Positions 26,473 through 35,062 of a stretch of 64,000 nucleotides of DNA are shown here, in pieces. The translations under genes were made by a program, and so were the position numbers. The notes under the pieces are model-generated. The model was given only the letters and a program-made list of their open reading frames with translations, did no database searches and was not told where the DNA came from. Position 1 is the first letter of the stretch, and the number at the start of each line of letters is the position of its first letter. Origin of the DNA: Ignavibacteriaceae bacterium (GTDB lineage: Bacteria; Bacteroidota; Ignavibacteria; Ignavibacteriales; Ignavibacteriaceae); the NCBI GenBank assembly GCA_013360295.1, contig JABWCL010000002.1, positions 1 to 64,000 of the forward strand. The letters are read 5' to 3'.

Positions 26473-26480
26473 CCAAGTTA
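26473..26480 (-). promoter_or_regulatory. Putative -10/-7 element of the TonB receptor operon
   Basis: TAACTTGG on the minus strand begins 9 bases after the last Pho-like hexamer, the same distance as in the olsF-like promoter. The match to TAnnTTTG is imperfect. Confidence 0.42.
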
Positions 26481-26489
26481 GGTTTCTAA

Positions 26490-26528
26490 TGTTAAGGAAT
26501 TGTTAAGAGGATGTTAACTTAATGTTAA
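26490..26528 (-). promoter_or_regulatory. Pho-box-like array (four perfect hexamers, 11-bp period)
   Basis: Four perfect TTAACA hexamers lie on the minus strand, seen as TGTTAA on the plus strand at 26490, 26501, 26512 and 26523. The period is exactly 11 bases and each spacer is 5. This is the arrangement of PhoP boxes and, with different core bases, of PhoB boxes. The array faces the TonB receptor gene, whose ATG is at 26439. The exact spacing is seen directly; regulation by a PhoB/PhoP-type protein is inferred. Confidence 0.8.
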
Positions 26529-26821
26529 ATCAATTCGTAGGTGTGTGATCGGGCAGGGAGATATTCTGCGATTTTCCCAAAGATTTAATCAATACTGGTT
26601 CAGATGTTGTCATAAAGTATCAGAATCTGACGTTAGGGCGGATAAAAAAGACAGGCACTCCCTCATCGCGAATTAGAAGGTCCGCTAAAATGCTCCGGAA
26701 TCGGATTTATCACATTCAGGCAGAGTATAAAATACAGTTACACTTCGGTGTCTTAGATCAATCTCAACTGATCGAATTTCGATTTAGCGAGTCACAATCA
26801 TTCCGGGATTTTTTTACAGCA

Positions 26822-29461
26822 TTACTTTATTAATGATAATTTTTTAACTGACCGGTACTCCCCGGCTTCCATCTCATAAAAATATAAACCGGAAGAATAG
26901 CCCGAAGCATCCCACGATGTGAAGAAAGTCCCCTGCGGAGATTCATTATCAACAAGAAGAGCGATCTTCTCGCCAAGTATATTATAAACAGAAATCCTGA
27001 CGTGAGACGCATCTGGCACCTGATACTTTATTGTAGTCGCAGGATTAAATGGATTTGGGTAATTCTGAAAAAGATAAAATTCATCAGGCGCCAAAATTTC
27101 CTCCTCTGTAGACGTAATTAACGAATCAATCGTCAACTGGTGAGCGCCAATCCCATTATTAGTGGCGAGGACATAAAGTATATAGATATTATCCTGATAA
27201 TGGCGAAGTGCTACATCGCCTGAAGCTCCTGTCGTATTAATATTATCGCCAAGTGAAGGGGTTGTCTCGAACAACACTGCGGAAGCGAGGCCGTTAGTGA
27301 TATCGAGCACTTTTGCATTTTCATTCGGGAAACCGTACTGAAACGTTGCGATAAACTTACGCCCGCTGGCTTCAAAGTACCTTATCGCGTTGCTTCTGCT
27401 GTCAATGAGATTGGCAGGTAGAGTTGAGACTGTTACTCCGGCGTCCGTGTGCTCTCTGGGGAGGATACTGTTACCATTCACAATTATGTTGGTTGATCCG
27501 GTCCGTCGCGTTACCGAAGGATTCGTTCCTGAATTGGTAAAACCACTGAGCGTGATTTCGGTAGGTGTCTGATTGAAACCTGTACCTGACATCCTCCATT
27601 TGAGTACTTTATTCGATGAATTAACCGCGGCGTAAACAACTGCGCTGCTGTCCGCGAATGAACCCGTAATTGTAAATTTATCACCGAGCCGGTATGCTGC
27701 TGCTGAATAATTGATTATCTCTTCCGGTTGCGCGCTCTCGGATGCCCATTTATAAACTTTGAAAGGAGTACTATTAGCCCCTGTAGTAAGATTTGCGGCT
27801 ACGATTATTCCATCATCAGTGACATCAACATCATTAAGCGTGTAGGTACCTCCGGTGATGCCGGACTGATTCATTGTTCCTAAAAGATCTCCGTTATCGG
27901 CATTTAGGATCGACAGGTTCGGCCGGTTAACTACATAAAGGTGATTCGTAAATTTAGAGTAACCTAGCCCGCGCTCAGTGTTACCCGTGGCTGAAAACCA
28001 GGAAGGGAGATTATTCGTGGCATCGCATAATGTCCACACAGGTATGATATTGCCGGTCACGGTAACCGCAATAGTATCCGCGAGATTATTCAATCTCCCG
28101 ATAATGTATCCGCTCCCGGTAGAGGAGGGTTTAAAGAATCCAAGAGAATCAACGCTTCCCTGAATACCTCTTACTTCCCATACAATATCCGTTGCCCTGA
28201 GTTCCACAGGATACCCGTAAAGATCAACACCGCCGACATTTATTTTTTTTGTTTGAGTTGAGTCCATAAAAATTGATTCAGGCTTAAGATCAAGACTATC
28301 AGTAATATCACGTGATTCTATTTCAAGCACCGCAAGCAAAGCATTTCCGCAGGACCGCTCTCCGCCTGCATCCGAAGGGCTGTTTACAACTTTCCCCCTG
28401 ATCACCATAGTAGTGGATCCGCCGCCGTCCAGATTAAGCGCCTGATAACATCCGATGGAAAGCATATAGGCTGCCATCTGAGGTAATGACATACCTACTG
28501 AAAAACCTGCTTGCCTGCCGTCGACTGTAACTAAGTAGAACCTTGTGCTGTCCTGATTCAGACCCACAGCAGTGCGTGGATGCACGTTCGGATCAATCCC
28601 TGAATTGATAACCCCATTAGTTATCATCCTAGGCGAGCCGGAGATTAGTTCAACCAGGTCACCGCGGGAAGGATTCGAGTTGATTCTGATTCTCAGAGTA
28701 TCGCCGGTGAAAACAAGCGAGTCGAGATACGCTTTGGCGTTCCCCCTCCCGGAGAGGACATACTCGGTTTCCGTAAAAGACATATTCCCTGTACCGCTGA
28801 CTTTACTCTGAACGACAAATTTATTGATCTGGTTAACCGCGAATTCATCCACAGGTTTAAGTTTAATTTCTGTTACGTTGCCCGCAGTTTTTGTTGAGGT
28901 CCCCATAAATTTATTATAAAGAATCAGTCCGTTTGCTTTTACCGTATCATTGAATCCGGTAAGGGAGAATACAGAATCACTCACAGATGTGACGTTCCCG
29001 CCGAATCCAAGATCATCAAAAATGACCTTATTATCGGGCCTGAACGCAACAGAAGGCCGCTTATTTGTGTGTCCCTGCGCATACTCACGATTGGTTATCT
29101 GTGATCCCGTAAGAAAAGTATACGGATTGGATGAATTTGATATCCCGAAAAAGTCGCCATTAACCGCGCCGATAACAATGTTCCCACTCCTGCTTGAACG
29201 CGCTGCCATAGAGGAAGTTTTTTCAAATCCCTGCCCCAACACATCTTTGGCAAGCACGGTTTTAAGTTTGTTCTTCGGCTGAGAAATATCTATCTCAAGA
29301 ATTTTAATATTGAAAGGTCCGGACGTTTTATAGACTGAATGATAATAAAAGCCGGGGCCGACTAAAGTTTTAGTGGAATCCTGTGAATAGGTTTTTTGTG
29401 GGAAGGATGAAAGTAACAATAAAAAGAACGAAAGTGTAATCAGTCGCATTTCAGGTACCAT
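26822..29461 (-). CDS. Secreted phosphodiester glycosidase (NAGPA domain) with T9SS sorting tail
   Basis: An 879-residue exported protein. After a signal peptide (to about residue 27) comes an NAGPA-type phosphodiester glycosidase domain (about 50-380) with IVIGAVNGDFFG, HPRTAVGLNQD, YLVTVDGRQAG and ALNLDGGGSTTM. Enzymes of this type uncap sugar-1-phosphodiesters, such as those on glycans or teichoic-acid-like polymers. A middle region (about 470-770; NLPSWFSATGNTERGLGYS) resembles a beta-propeller-like DUF4623 module, and a type IX sorting tail ends the protein (FQNYPNPFNPATTIKY). Either ATG at 29461 or ATG at 29449 could be the start. It may release phosphate-linked sugars outside the cell, which would suit the neighbouring Pho-like operon, but it has no such box itself. 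Confidence 0.85.
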   Translation of the reverse strand: MVPEMRLITLSFFLLLLSSFPQKTYSQDSTKTLVGPGFYYHSVYKTSGPFNIKILEIDISQPKNKLKTVLAKDVLGQGFEKTSSMAARSSRSGNIVIGAVNGDFFGISNSSNPYTFLTGSQITNREYAQGHTNKRPSVAFRPDNKVIFDDLGFGGNVTSVSDSVFSLTGFNDTVKANGLILYNKFMGTSTKTAGNVTEIKLKPVDEFAVNQINKFVVQSKVSGTGNMSFTETEYVLSGRGNAKAYLDSLVFTGDTLRIRINSNPSRGDLVELISGSPRMITNGVINSGIDPNVHPRTAVGLNQDSTRFYLVTVDGRQAGFSVGMSLPQMAAYMLSIGCYQALNLDGGGSTTMVIRGKVVNSPSDAGGERSCGNALLAVLEIESRDITDSLDLKPESIFMDSTQTKKINVGGVDLYGYPVELRATDIVWEVRGIQGSVDSLGFFKPSSTGSGYIIGRLNNLADTIAVTVTGNIIPVWTLCDATNNLPSWFSATGNTERGLGYSKFTNHLYVVNRPNLSILNADNGDLLGTMNQSGITGGTYTLNDVDVTDDGIIVAANLTTGANSTPFKVYKWASESAQPEEIINYSAAAYRLGDKFTITGSFADSSAVVYAAVNSSNKVLKWRMSGTGFNQTPTEITLSGFTNSGTNPSVTRRTGSTNIIVNGNSILPREHTDAGVTVSTLPANLIDSRSNAIRYFEASGRKFIATFQYGFPNENAKVLDITNGLASAVLFETTPSLGDNINTTGASGDVALRHYQDNIYILYVLATNNGIGAHQLTIDSLITSTEEEILAPDEFYLFQNYPNPFNPATTIKYQVPDASHVRISVYNILGEKIALLVDNESPQGTFFTSWDASGYSSGLYFYEMEAGEYRSVKKLSLIK

Positions 29462-29650
29462 AATAATTGTAATGTTATATTCAAAAATATGGATTTTTCG
29501 GATACAATTCCCTTCATTTCTATTTTGTTAATATGGTAAAGCATCCCGGATTATGCAAGCCTGCCGAAAGCGTTAAGCTCACCCATTATTATGGCATCCT
29601 TACAAAGTCCATCTTTGATATATTCGATGAACTCCGACCCTTAAGTCTAT
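29462..29650. other. Intergenic region between glycosidase gene and tRNA cluster
   Basis: No gene, repeat or terminator was recognised here. Frames reading through the tRNA genes are not coding. Confidence 0.5.
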
Positions 29651-29712
29651 AGAAAAAGCCCGTATTGCAGCGAACTTCATTCCAGTGACCCTAAGGGGAT
29701 TTGATGCCGATC
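29651..29712 (-). pseudogene. Decayed tandem copy of the tRNA-Glu 3' end and terminator
   Basis: This stretch aligns with 29744-29805 at a constant 93-base offset, with about 70% identity over the best 52 bases. It covers the tRNA-Glu 3' half (GTGACC...AAGGGGATTTGA on the plus strand) and its terminator. The aligned CCA end and T-stem are degraded, so it cannot be a working tRNA. Confidence 0.6.
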
Positions 29713-29744
29713 CTTCGGAATATAGACGTGAACGGGAATAAACG

Positions 29745-29768
29745 AAAAAAGCCCACATTGCTGTGAGC
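29745..29768 (-). terminator. Rho-independent terminator after tRNA-Glu
   Basis: On the minus strand GCTCACA (29762-29768) pairs with TGTGGGC (29751-29757) across a 4-base loop, and a T run follows (29745-29750). It begins 7 bases past the tRNA-Glu CCA end. Confidence 0.8.
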
Positions 29769-29775
29769 TCTCTTT

Positions 29776-29850
29776 TGGTGACCCCAAGGGGATTTGAACC
29801 CCTGTTACCGCCGTGAAAGGGCGATGTCCTAACCACTAGACGATGGGGCC
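29776..29850 (-). tRNA. tRNA-Glu (TTC)
   Basis: The minus strand gives a full cloverleaf: acceptor GGCCCCA paired with TGGGGTC, anticodon loop CTTTCAC with anticodon TTC, a T-arm with GGTTCAAATCC, and an encoded CCA end. A decayed tandem copy lies downstream. Confidence 0.96.
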
Positions 29851-29892
29851 GAAGGACATAAAATTAAACTTTTAATAACCCGATAAGGTTCC

Positions 29893-29969
<77 letters not shown>

Positions 29970-29974
29970 TTTTC

Positions 29975-30059
29975 AATTAAAAATTAAGAATTATGAATTA
30001 AAAATTCTATGCAAAATTAAAAACCTCAAACGCCCGTTATTAATTCTTAATTTTTAATT
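29975..30059. repeat. Inverted pair of the 19-bp AT-rich repeat (copies 3 and 4)
   Basis: AATTAAAAATTAAGAATTA at 29975-29993 and its perfect reverse complement at 30041-30059 flank a 47-base spacer between tRNA-Arg and tRNA-Pro. They could form a 19-bp stem. The same 19-mer occurs at 641-659 and 3407-3425. Confidence 0.8.
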
Positions 30060-30072
30060 ATTAATTCCTCAG

Positions 30073-30148
30073 TCGGGGCGGCAGGATTCGAACCTGCGAC
30101 CTCCTGCTCCCAAAGCAGGCGCGATGAACCGGGCTACGCTACGCCCCG
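30073..30148 (-). tRNA. tRNA-Pro (TGG)
   Basis: On the minus strand the acceptor CGGGGCG pairs with CGCCCCG. The anticodon arm CCTGC...GCAGG carries TGG, and the T-arm has GGTTCGAATCC. CCA is not encoded, unlike the two tRNAs beside it. A second proline tRNA (CGG) lies at 56767. Confidence 0.95.
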
Positions 30149-30495
30149 AGTCTATATTATCTTTTTAGTAATATTTATCGGGACGGCCCCGAGACAGAAA
30201 GGTTATTTCCATCCCGGGAAAATCGAACCGATTATTTTCCGCCATTTTCCCTAATTATTAGCCAATTATCTCCCGCCGTTAACCCTGTTTATTCACCGAT
30301 TAATTCCCGCCGTTATCCCTGTTTATTTATCCGCTTTTCCCTGTTTTACAAAGCCCAAAAAATATAGACAAGTAAGATAATAATTTCTTTTATTATTTTC
30401 AAATTTTTTCAGAAATTTTATTTATTTTGCGAAAAAGGCATCCGCTCTACCTTCCCGGGGACAGCCTTATTTTCTCTTTTTGTATCTTTTGATTA
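30149..30495. other. Intergenic region with 34-bp-period direct repeats
   Basis: No gene is seen in these 347 bases before the lolC/E gene. A 23-base unit beginning TCCCGCCGTTA occurs at 30271-30293 and 30305-30327 with one mismatch, and a weaker third unit may lie near 30236-30262. The last 100 bases are AT-rich and may hold the promoter. Confidence 0.55.
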
Positions 30496-31713
30496 ATGAT
30501 TCTAACTTTTTATTTATTCAATAAACTATTCCGCAATAAACCCGGGATAAGAGGAAAGAGTATTTTCTCCTTCATTGTGATCTCCGGCATCGCCATCGGA
30601 ATCACTTCCCTGCTTATCGCTCTGAGTGTGCTCAATGGCTTTCAAAAAGTACTCTCGGAAAAACTCAGCGACCTTGACTCACACCTGCAAATAATTGGTT
30701 TCAGTGATTATAATCTAGACGAAACAGAAAAAAACGCCTCTCTTATAAGATCACTTCTCGGAGATAATTTTCAAAGCATTGATGTATCGGTGTCAAAAGC
30801 CGTTATTATTTCCTCCAGTAAAGTGACCGAGGGTGTCTCACTCAGAGGAGTCGCGGAAGAATATTTCCTCAGGAAAAAGAATATAACCATCAAAGAAGGA
30901 GACAAAAAACTGGATGGTTCTTCGGTAATCATTGGTGTTAATCTCGCAAAGAAAATGAAAGTGGCTCCGGGTGACAAAATTTCATTATTCTATCTGGCCG
31001 GAATAGACAGAAACATTACAATCGAGGACGGGGGAATTGAGCAATTTACCGTATCCGGACTGTTTGAAACCGGGATGTCGAAGTACGATGACAATTTTAT
31101 TTATACGGAAATTAACCGGGCGAGGGAACTGTTTAATATACCAGCTAACCAGGCTTCCATTATGGAAGTAAAGCTGAAGGACGTCAGCAGGATTGACAGC
31201 ATCACCACCTATCTTCAGGATGAGCTCACCTATCCTTACTATGTCCGGAACATTTATGAGATCAACAGGAATATTTTCACCTGGATTGAGCTCCAGCAAA
31301 AACCAATACCACTGGTCCTGGGTCTTATCACACTGGTAGCCGCTTTTAATATTATCTCGACCGTACTCATGACGGTACTTGAAAAAACCAGGCGGATCGG
31401 AATAATGCGTTCCCTTGGATTCAAAAAAACAGGTGTCTCAGGTCTATTTCTTTTATTCGGCAGCTGGCACGGATTACTCGGCACTGTCTATGGTAATTTA
31501 CTTGCTCTGCTCCTGATCTTCATTCAGAAAACATTTAACGTAATCACTCTCCCCTCCTCCATCTATTTCGTTTCTGAAGTTCCGCTTGAGATTGTGCCTG
31601 AAACTTTTCTGTTCGTTTCAGTTGGGAGTATCGTTCTCAATATCCTGATGTCACTTATTCCTTCGGTTGCGGCTGCACGTATCTCACCTTTATCGGCTAT
31701 AAGGTTTAAGTGA
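30496..31713 (+). CDS. LolC/LolE-type lipoprotein-releasing permease, first copy
   Basis: An inner-membrane subunit of the LolCDE transporter, which extracts lipoproteins from the inner membrane and hands them to LolA. The 405-residue protein has the MacB/FtsX layout: one N-terminal helix (about 22-48; FIVISGIAIGITSLLIALSV), a long periplasmic region, and three C-terminal helices (from about 270). The diagnostic loop TRRIGIMRSLGFKKTG lies between the last helices. The next two genes encode the second permease and the ATPase with 1-8-base overlaps, so the operon is complete. LolC and LolE cannot be told apart safely here. Confidence 0.9.
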   Translation: MILTFYLFNKLFRNKPGIRGKSIFSFIVISGIAIGITSLLIALSVLNGFQKVLSEKLSDLDSHLQIIGFSDYNLDETEKNASLIRSLLGDNFQSIDVSVSKAVIISSSKVTEGVSLRGVAEEYFLRKKNITIKEGDKKLDGSSVIIGVNLAKKMKVAPGDKISLFYLAGIDRNITIEDGGIEQFTVSGLFETGMSKYDDNFIYTEINRARELFNIPANQASIMEVKLKDVSRIDSITTYLQDELTYPYYVRNIYEINRNIFTWIELQQKPIPLVLGLITLVAAFNIISTVLMTVLEKTRRIGIMRSLGFKKTGVSGLFLLFGSWHGLLGTVYGNLLALLLIFIQKTFNVITLPSSIYFVSEVPLEIVPETFLFVSVGSIVLNILMSLIPSVAAARISPLSAIRFK

Positions 31714-32930
31714 TGAGAATAGAAAAATTCATTGCTCTAAGGTACCTCTTCTCTCGGCACAGGGTCAACTTTATCACGATTATTTCCTATCTGTCCATTG
31801 CCGGAATAGCCATTGGCACCGGCGCTTTGATAGTAGTGCTCTCTGTTTTCAACGGCTTCAGCAGTCTCGTGCAGTCTTATCTTATCGGGCTCGATCCACA
31901 CGTGAGAATAACGTTAACCGGCGATGAAAGCAAAATTAATCCGGACAGTTTATTCGCGGAAATGTCGCCGGTTAGCGGATTTACTCCGATAGCATCAGGT
32001 AAAGCGATCGTTACGAGGAATAAAGTTGTAAGGATTGTAAATGTAAACGGTGTTGATCATGAAGCCGCTAAGGGGGTCTACGGGCTCGAAGAGTTTATCC
32101 TTTATGGCAATTATGATCTGAAGGATAATGTTTATCCTAAAGCAATGATCGGTTTCCTGATGGCGGAACGGCTGCAGCTGCTACCGGGAGATACAATTCA
32201 GCTGGTCTCCCCTTCTGATATAAAAAAATTCATGAGCGCGCTGGTATTTCCACCGAGCCGCACATTCGTGATCTCCGGAATTTTTCTTTCTAACAATAAC
32301 GATTACGATGCCAACTATATTTTTACTTCTCTCTCCTCTGCACGCTCTTTATTTGGGGTCAGAGAAGAATATCCGGGAATAGACATAAAACTTAACGATA
32401 TTAACCTTGCCGATCAGTTCAAGAGTGAAATGGAAGACAAACTCGGCGAAAATTATCAGGTCGAGACCTGGTACGACCTGCACAGTGATCTCTATAATGT
32501 TATGCAATTGGAAAGGTGGGTTGCGTATATAATTCTGAGCCTGATCATAGTAGTGGCAACATTTAATATACTCGCGTCTTTGTCAATGACTGTTATTGAG
32601 AAATCCTCAGACCTGGGCACGCTAAAAGCTCTCGGATTAAATGACAATTCAGTTTACCGTATATTTATATATCAGGGTTTATTTGTTGGAGTGATAGGTA
32701 CATTTCTTGGATTTGTACTGAGCCTTGCAGTATACTGGTTGCAGGTGAACTATAAATTTTACCCGCTTGACCCGCTGAAGTATAAAATAGACGCTTTACC
32801 GATGTTGCTGAGTTTTTATGATTTTATCACAGTCGGCCTCGCTTCACTCATACTTGCAACTCTCGCGTCTGTCATTCCGGCGCGAAATTCATTAAAGATT
32901 AAAATTCTGGAAGCCATCAGATATGAATAA
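31713..32930 (+). CDS. LolC/LolE-type lipoprotein-releasing permease, second copy
   Basis: The second FtsX-family permease of the LolCDE-like operon, 405 residues. It begins RIEKFIALRYLFSRHRVNF, a typical LolC/LolE start, and has an N-terminal helix, a periplasmic domain and C-terminal helices around the motif SSDLGTLKALGLNDNSV. I placed the start at the ATG at 31713, whose A is also the last base of the preceding TGA stop. A GTG three bases earlier is possible. Having two different permeases suggests a LolC-LolE heterodimer rather than the fused LolF of some bacteria. Confidence 0.9.
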   Translation: MRIEKFIALRYLFSRHRVNFITIISYLSIAGIAIGTGALIVVLSVFNGFSSLVQSYLIGLDPHVRITLTGDESKINPDSLFAEMSPVSGFTPIASGKAIVTRNKVVRIVNVNGVDHEAAKGVYGLEEFILYGNYDLKDNVYPKAMIGFLMAERLQLLPGDTIQLVSPSDIKKFMSALVFPPSRTFVISGIFLSNNNDYDANYIFTSLSSARSLFGVREEYPGIDIKLNDINLADQFKSEMEDKLGENYQVETWYDLHSDLYNVMQLERWVAYIILSLIIVVATFNILASLSMTVIEKSSDLGTLKALGLNDNSVYRIFIYQGLFVGVIGTFLGFVLSLAVYWLQVNYKFYPLDPLKYKIDALPMLLSFYDFITVGLASLILATLASVIPARNSLKIKILEAIRYE

Positions 32931-33639
32931 CACTATCGGCACAATTCATAATCCAATTATCACCGGTGAAGGACTTGTAAAGACATATCAGAAATCGGAT
33001 CAGTCCTCACTGACAGTACTTAAAGGTATAGACATCCGGATACCATCGGAGTATATCTCGGTCATTGTCGGGCCTTCAGGCGCAGGCAAGAGCACCCTTC
33101 TTCATATACTGGGTGGGCTTGATAAAGCAGACAAAGGCAGGGTTACTGTGCTTGATAAAGATATCTCAGTACTTAATGATAATAAGTTGTCAGAATTCAG
33201 GAATCTTTCGCTGGGGTTTGTATTCCAGTTCCACCATCTTTTACCCGAATTCACCGCTGAAGAAAATATAATGATGCCCCTTTTAATCGCGGGAAAAAGC
33301 CATAAAGAGTCTGCTCAAAAAGCAAAAGAGCTACTTAACCTGGTAGGACTTGAAAACAGGCACGACCATAAACCCTCTGAATTATCCGGCGGGGAGCAGC
33401 AGCGTGTTGCTCTTGCCCGCGCGCTTGCTAACGATCCGAAGATTATTCTCGCCGATGAACCGACAGGTAACCTCGACTCTGTCAACAGCGATATCCTCAA
33501 CAGGCTGTTTATCCGATTACGGGATGAATTCAAGAAAACTCTCCTAATCGTGACGCACAACCCGGAACTTGTAAAAATAGCGGATCATATCTTTACAATG
33601 AAGGACGGGCTGCTTACGGATACTGAGAGCCGTTTATGA
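32923..33639 (+). CDS. lolD: Lipoprotein-releasing system ATP-binding protein
   Basis: A 238-residue ABC ATPase of the LolD/MacB subfamily that powers the two FtsX-like permeases before it. It has Walker A (VGPSGAGKSTLLHILGG), the Q-loop, the signature LSGGEQQRVALARALAN, Walker B with the subfamily's ILADEPTGNLDS, and the switch histidine in LLIVTHNPEL. It overlaps the upstream permease gene by 8 bases. Its 3' end overlaps the feoB membrane gene from the other strand by 6 bases, leaving no room for a conventional terminator between them. Confidence 0.94.
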   Translation: MNNTIGTIHNPIITGEGLVKTYQKSDQSSLTVLKGIDIRIPSEYISVIVGPSGAGKSTLLHILGGLDKADKGRVTVLDKDISVLNDNKLSEFRNLSLGFVFQFHHLLPEFTAEENIMMPLLIAGKSHKESAQKAKELLNLVGLENRHDHKPSELSGGEQQRVALARALANDPKIILADEPTGNLDSVNSDILNRLFIRLRDEFKKTLLIVTHNPELVKIADHIFTMKDGLLTDTESRL

Positions 33640-35061
33640 TACCCCCAGCATCCTTAATACTCCGGCTGTTATGAAACAAAGAATAATTCCCATAAGAACC
33701 GGCAGAAATGTGGCAATTGTCGTCCACTTAATACTGCCCGTTTCTTTGTAAATAGTATATATCGTTGTTGAGCAGGGGTTATGAAGCAGGCTGAAGAGCA
33801 TTATACATACTCCCGTAATTATTGTCCAGCCTCCTGCCTGAAGTAATTCTCCAGTGCCCTTTATTGATTCCATCTCAAACATCACTCCGGCACCCGCGCC
33901 TGCTTCAGGATTACCGGTCACCAGTACAGTCAGCATAAGGATCGTAGGAATTACAATTTCATTCGCAGGTATGGCGATAATATACGCTAAGAGTATAACT
34001 CCGTTTAAACCGATCAGGAAACCAAAAGGATTAGCCCAGTTTATAAAGTGCTCCGCGAGACTGATCCCTGATATGTGTACATTCGCCACAGTCCAAATCA
34101 CTAATCCGGCAGGGGCGGCAAAAACAATGGCCCTCCACAATACCATAAGGGTACGTTCAATTAGTGATTTGTATAATATCTGACCAATATGCGGTGGCCT
34201 GTATGGCGGCAATTCAAGGCTAAACGAAGTTGCCTGCCCTTTAAGTACTGTTTTAGACAGCATCAGTGAGACAATCAGGCTGAACGCAATTCCCAGCACA
34301 GCTACACCCACTACTGCAGCTGCCGATACAAGTCCCGCGAAATGAGCAGGCACCGCTCCACCGATAAAAATGGTGGCAATCAGAATTTGTGTCGGCCATC
34401 TCCCGTTACACAGGGAAAAATTATTCGTTATAATCGCGATTAGTCTTTCTCTGGGACTGTCAATTATTCTGGCAGCAATCACCCCTGCGGCGTTGCATCC
34501 GAAACCCATACTCATTGTAAGAGCCTGTTTCCCGTGCGCGCCTGCCCGTCTGTAAAGGCTGTCCATATTAAATGCAACCCTTGGCAGATATCCGAGATCT
34601 TCAAGCAAAGTGAATATCGGAAAGAAGATCGCCATCGGAGGCAGCATCACACTGATTACCCAGGCCAGGGCAAGATACGCTCCATCGAAGATTAACCCGT
34701 TCAGCCACGCGGGCAGACCAATAAAAACTCCGAAATTCTTTAATAACGGGTGGAGATAATCCACAAGAAATTCTGCCAGCATTCCGGATGGATAATTTGC
34801 TCCTACAATTGTTAGCCAGAAAATAATCGCCAGGATCATCAGCATAATCGGAAAACCAAATAACCTGCTTGTTATGACCCGGTCTATCTTATCTTCGATT
34901 TGAGTTGCCTTTGAAGAGCCTGCAACTTTAACCGTTGAATCTGCGATTGATTTTGCGCTGTTATAGATGGTTTCTACAAGCGCGTCGTGAAAATTCTCGC
35001 CGAGTTTCCACCTGAACGAATTCGCCGTTGATACCAGTAATTCTTTCTGTTTATCACTCAT
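33634..35061 (-). CDS. feoB: FeoB membrane (permease) domain, split gene
   Basis: The membrane half of the ferrous-iron transporter FeoB, encoded as its own 475-residue protein. It holds the two Gate domains (SMGFGCNAAGVIAARIIDSP and the LLHNPCSTTIYTIYKETGS region) and the FeoB core, with about ten hydrophobic helices. The first 65 residues match the FeoB segment that links the G protein to the membrane. A perfect GGAGGTGA ribosome site sits 6 bases before its ATG, within the end of the GTPase gene. Translation of a separate protein is therefore intended rather than caused by a frameshift. It is the last gene of the iron operon. Confidence 0.92.
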   Translation of the reverse strand: MSDKQKELLVSTANSFRWKLGENFHDALVETIYNSAKSIADSTVKVAGSSKATQIEDKIDRVITSRLFGFPIMLMILAIIFWLTIVGANYPSGMLAEFLVDYLHPLLKNFGVFIGLPAWLNGLIFDGAYLALAWVISVMLPPMAIFFPIFTLLEDLGYLPRVAFNMDSLYRRAGAHGKQALTMSMGFGCNAAGVIAARIIDSPRERLIAIITNNFSLCNGRWPTQILIATIFIGGAVPAHFAGLVSAAAVVGVAVLGIAFSLIVSLMLSKTVLKGQATSFSLELPPYRPPHIGQILYKSLIERTLMVLWRAIVFAAPAGLVIWTVANVHISGISLAEHFINWANPFGFLIGLNGVILLAYIIAIPANEIVIPTILMLTVLVTGNPEAGAGAGVMFEMESIKGTGELLQAGGWTIITGVCIMLFSLLHNPCSTTIYTIYKETGSIKWTTIATFLPVLMGIILCFITAGVLRMLGVS

Positions 35062-35062
35062 A

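Larger units (their letters stand above)
26440..26821. other. Intergenic region with Pho-box-like array
   Basis: The 382 bases between the TonB receptor gene and the phosphodiester glycosidase hold the array at 26490-26528 and its -10-like element. Between 26530 and 26821 I see no gene and no convincing terminator for the glycosidase gene. Confidence 0.6.

Noticed and set aside
29600-29836. Minus-strand open frame of 78 codons across tRNA-Glu and its decayed copy
   Set aside because: It is read through the tRNA gene and its repeat, which by chance lack stops. The repeated SNPLGVT/SNPLRVT phrase comes from the tRNA T-arm.
29651-29850. tRNA-Glu duplication as an integrated-element attachment pair
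   Set aside because: The copies are only 93 bases apart with no integrase or cargo between them, and similarity extends into the terminator, so simple tandem duplication explains it better.
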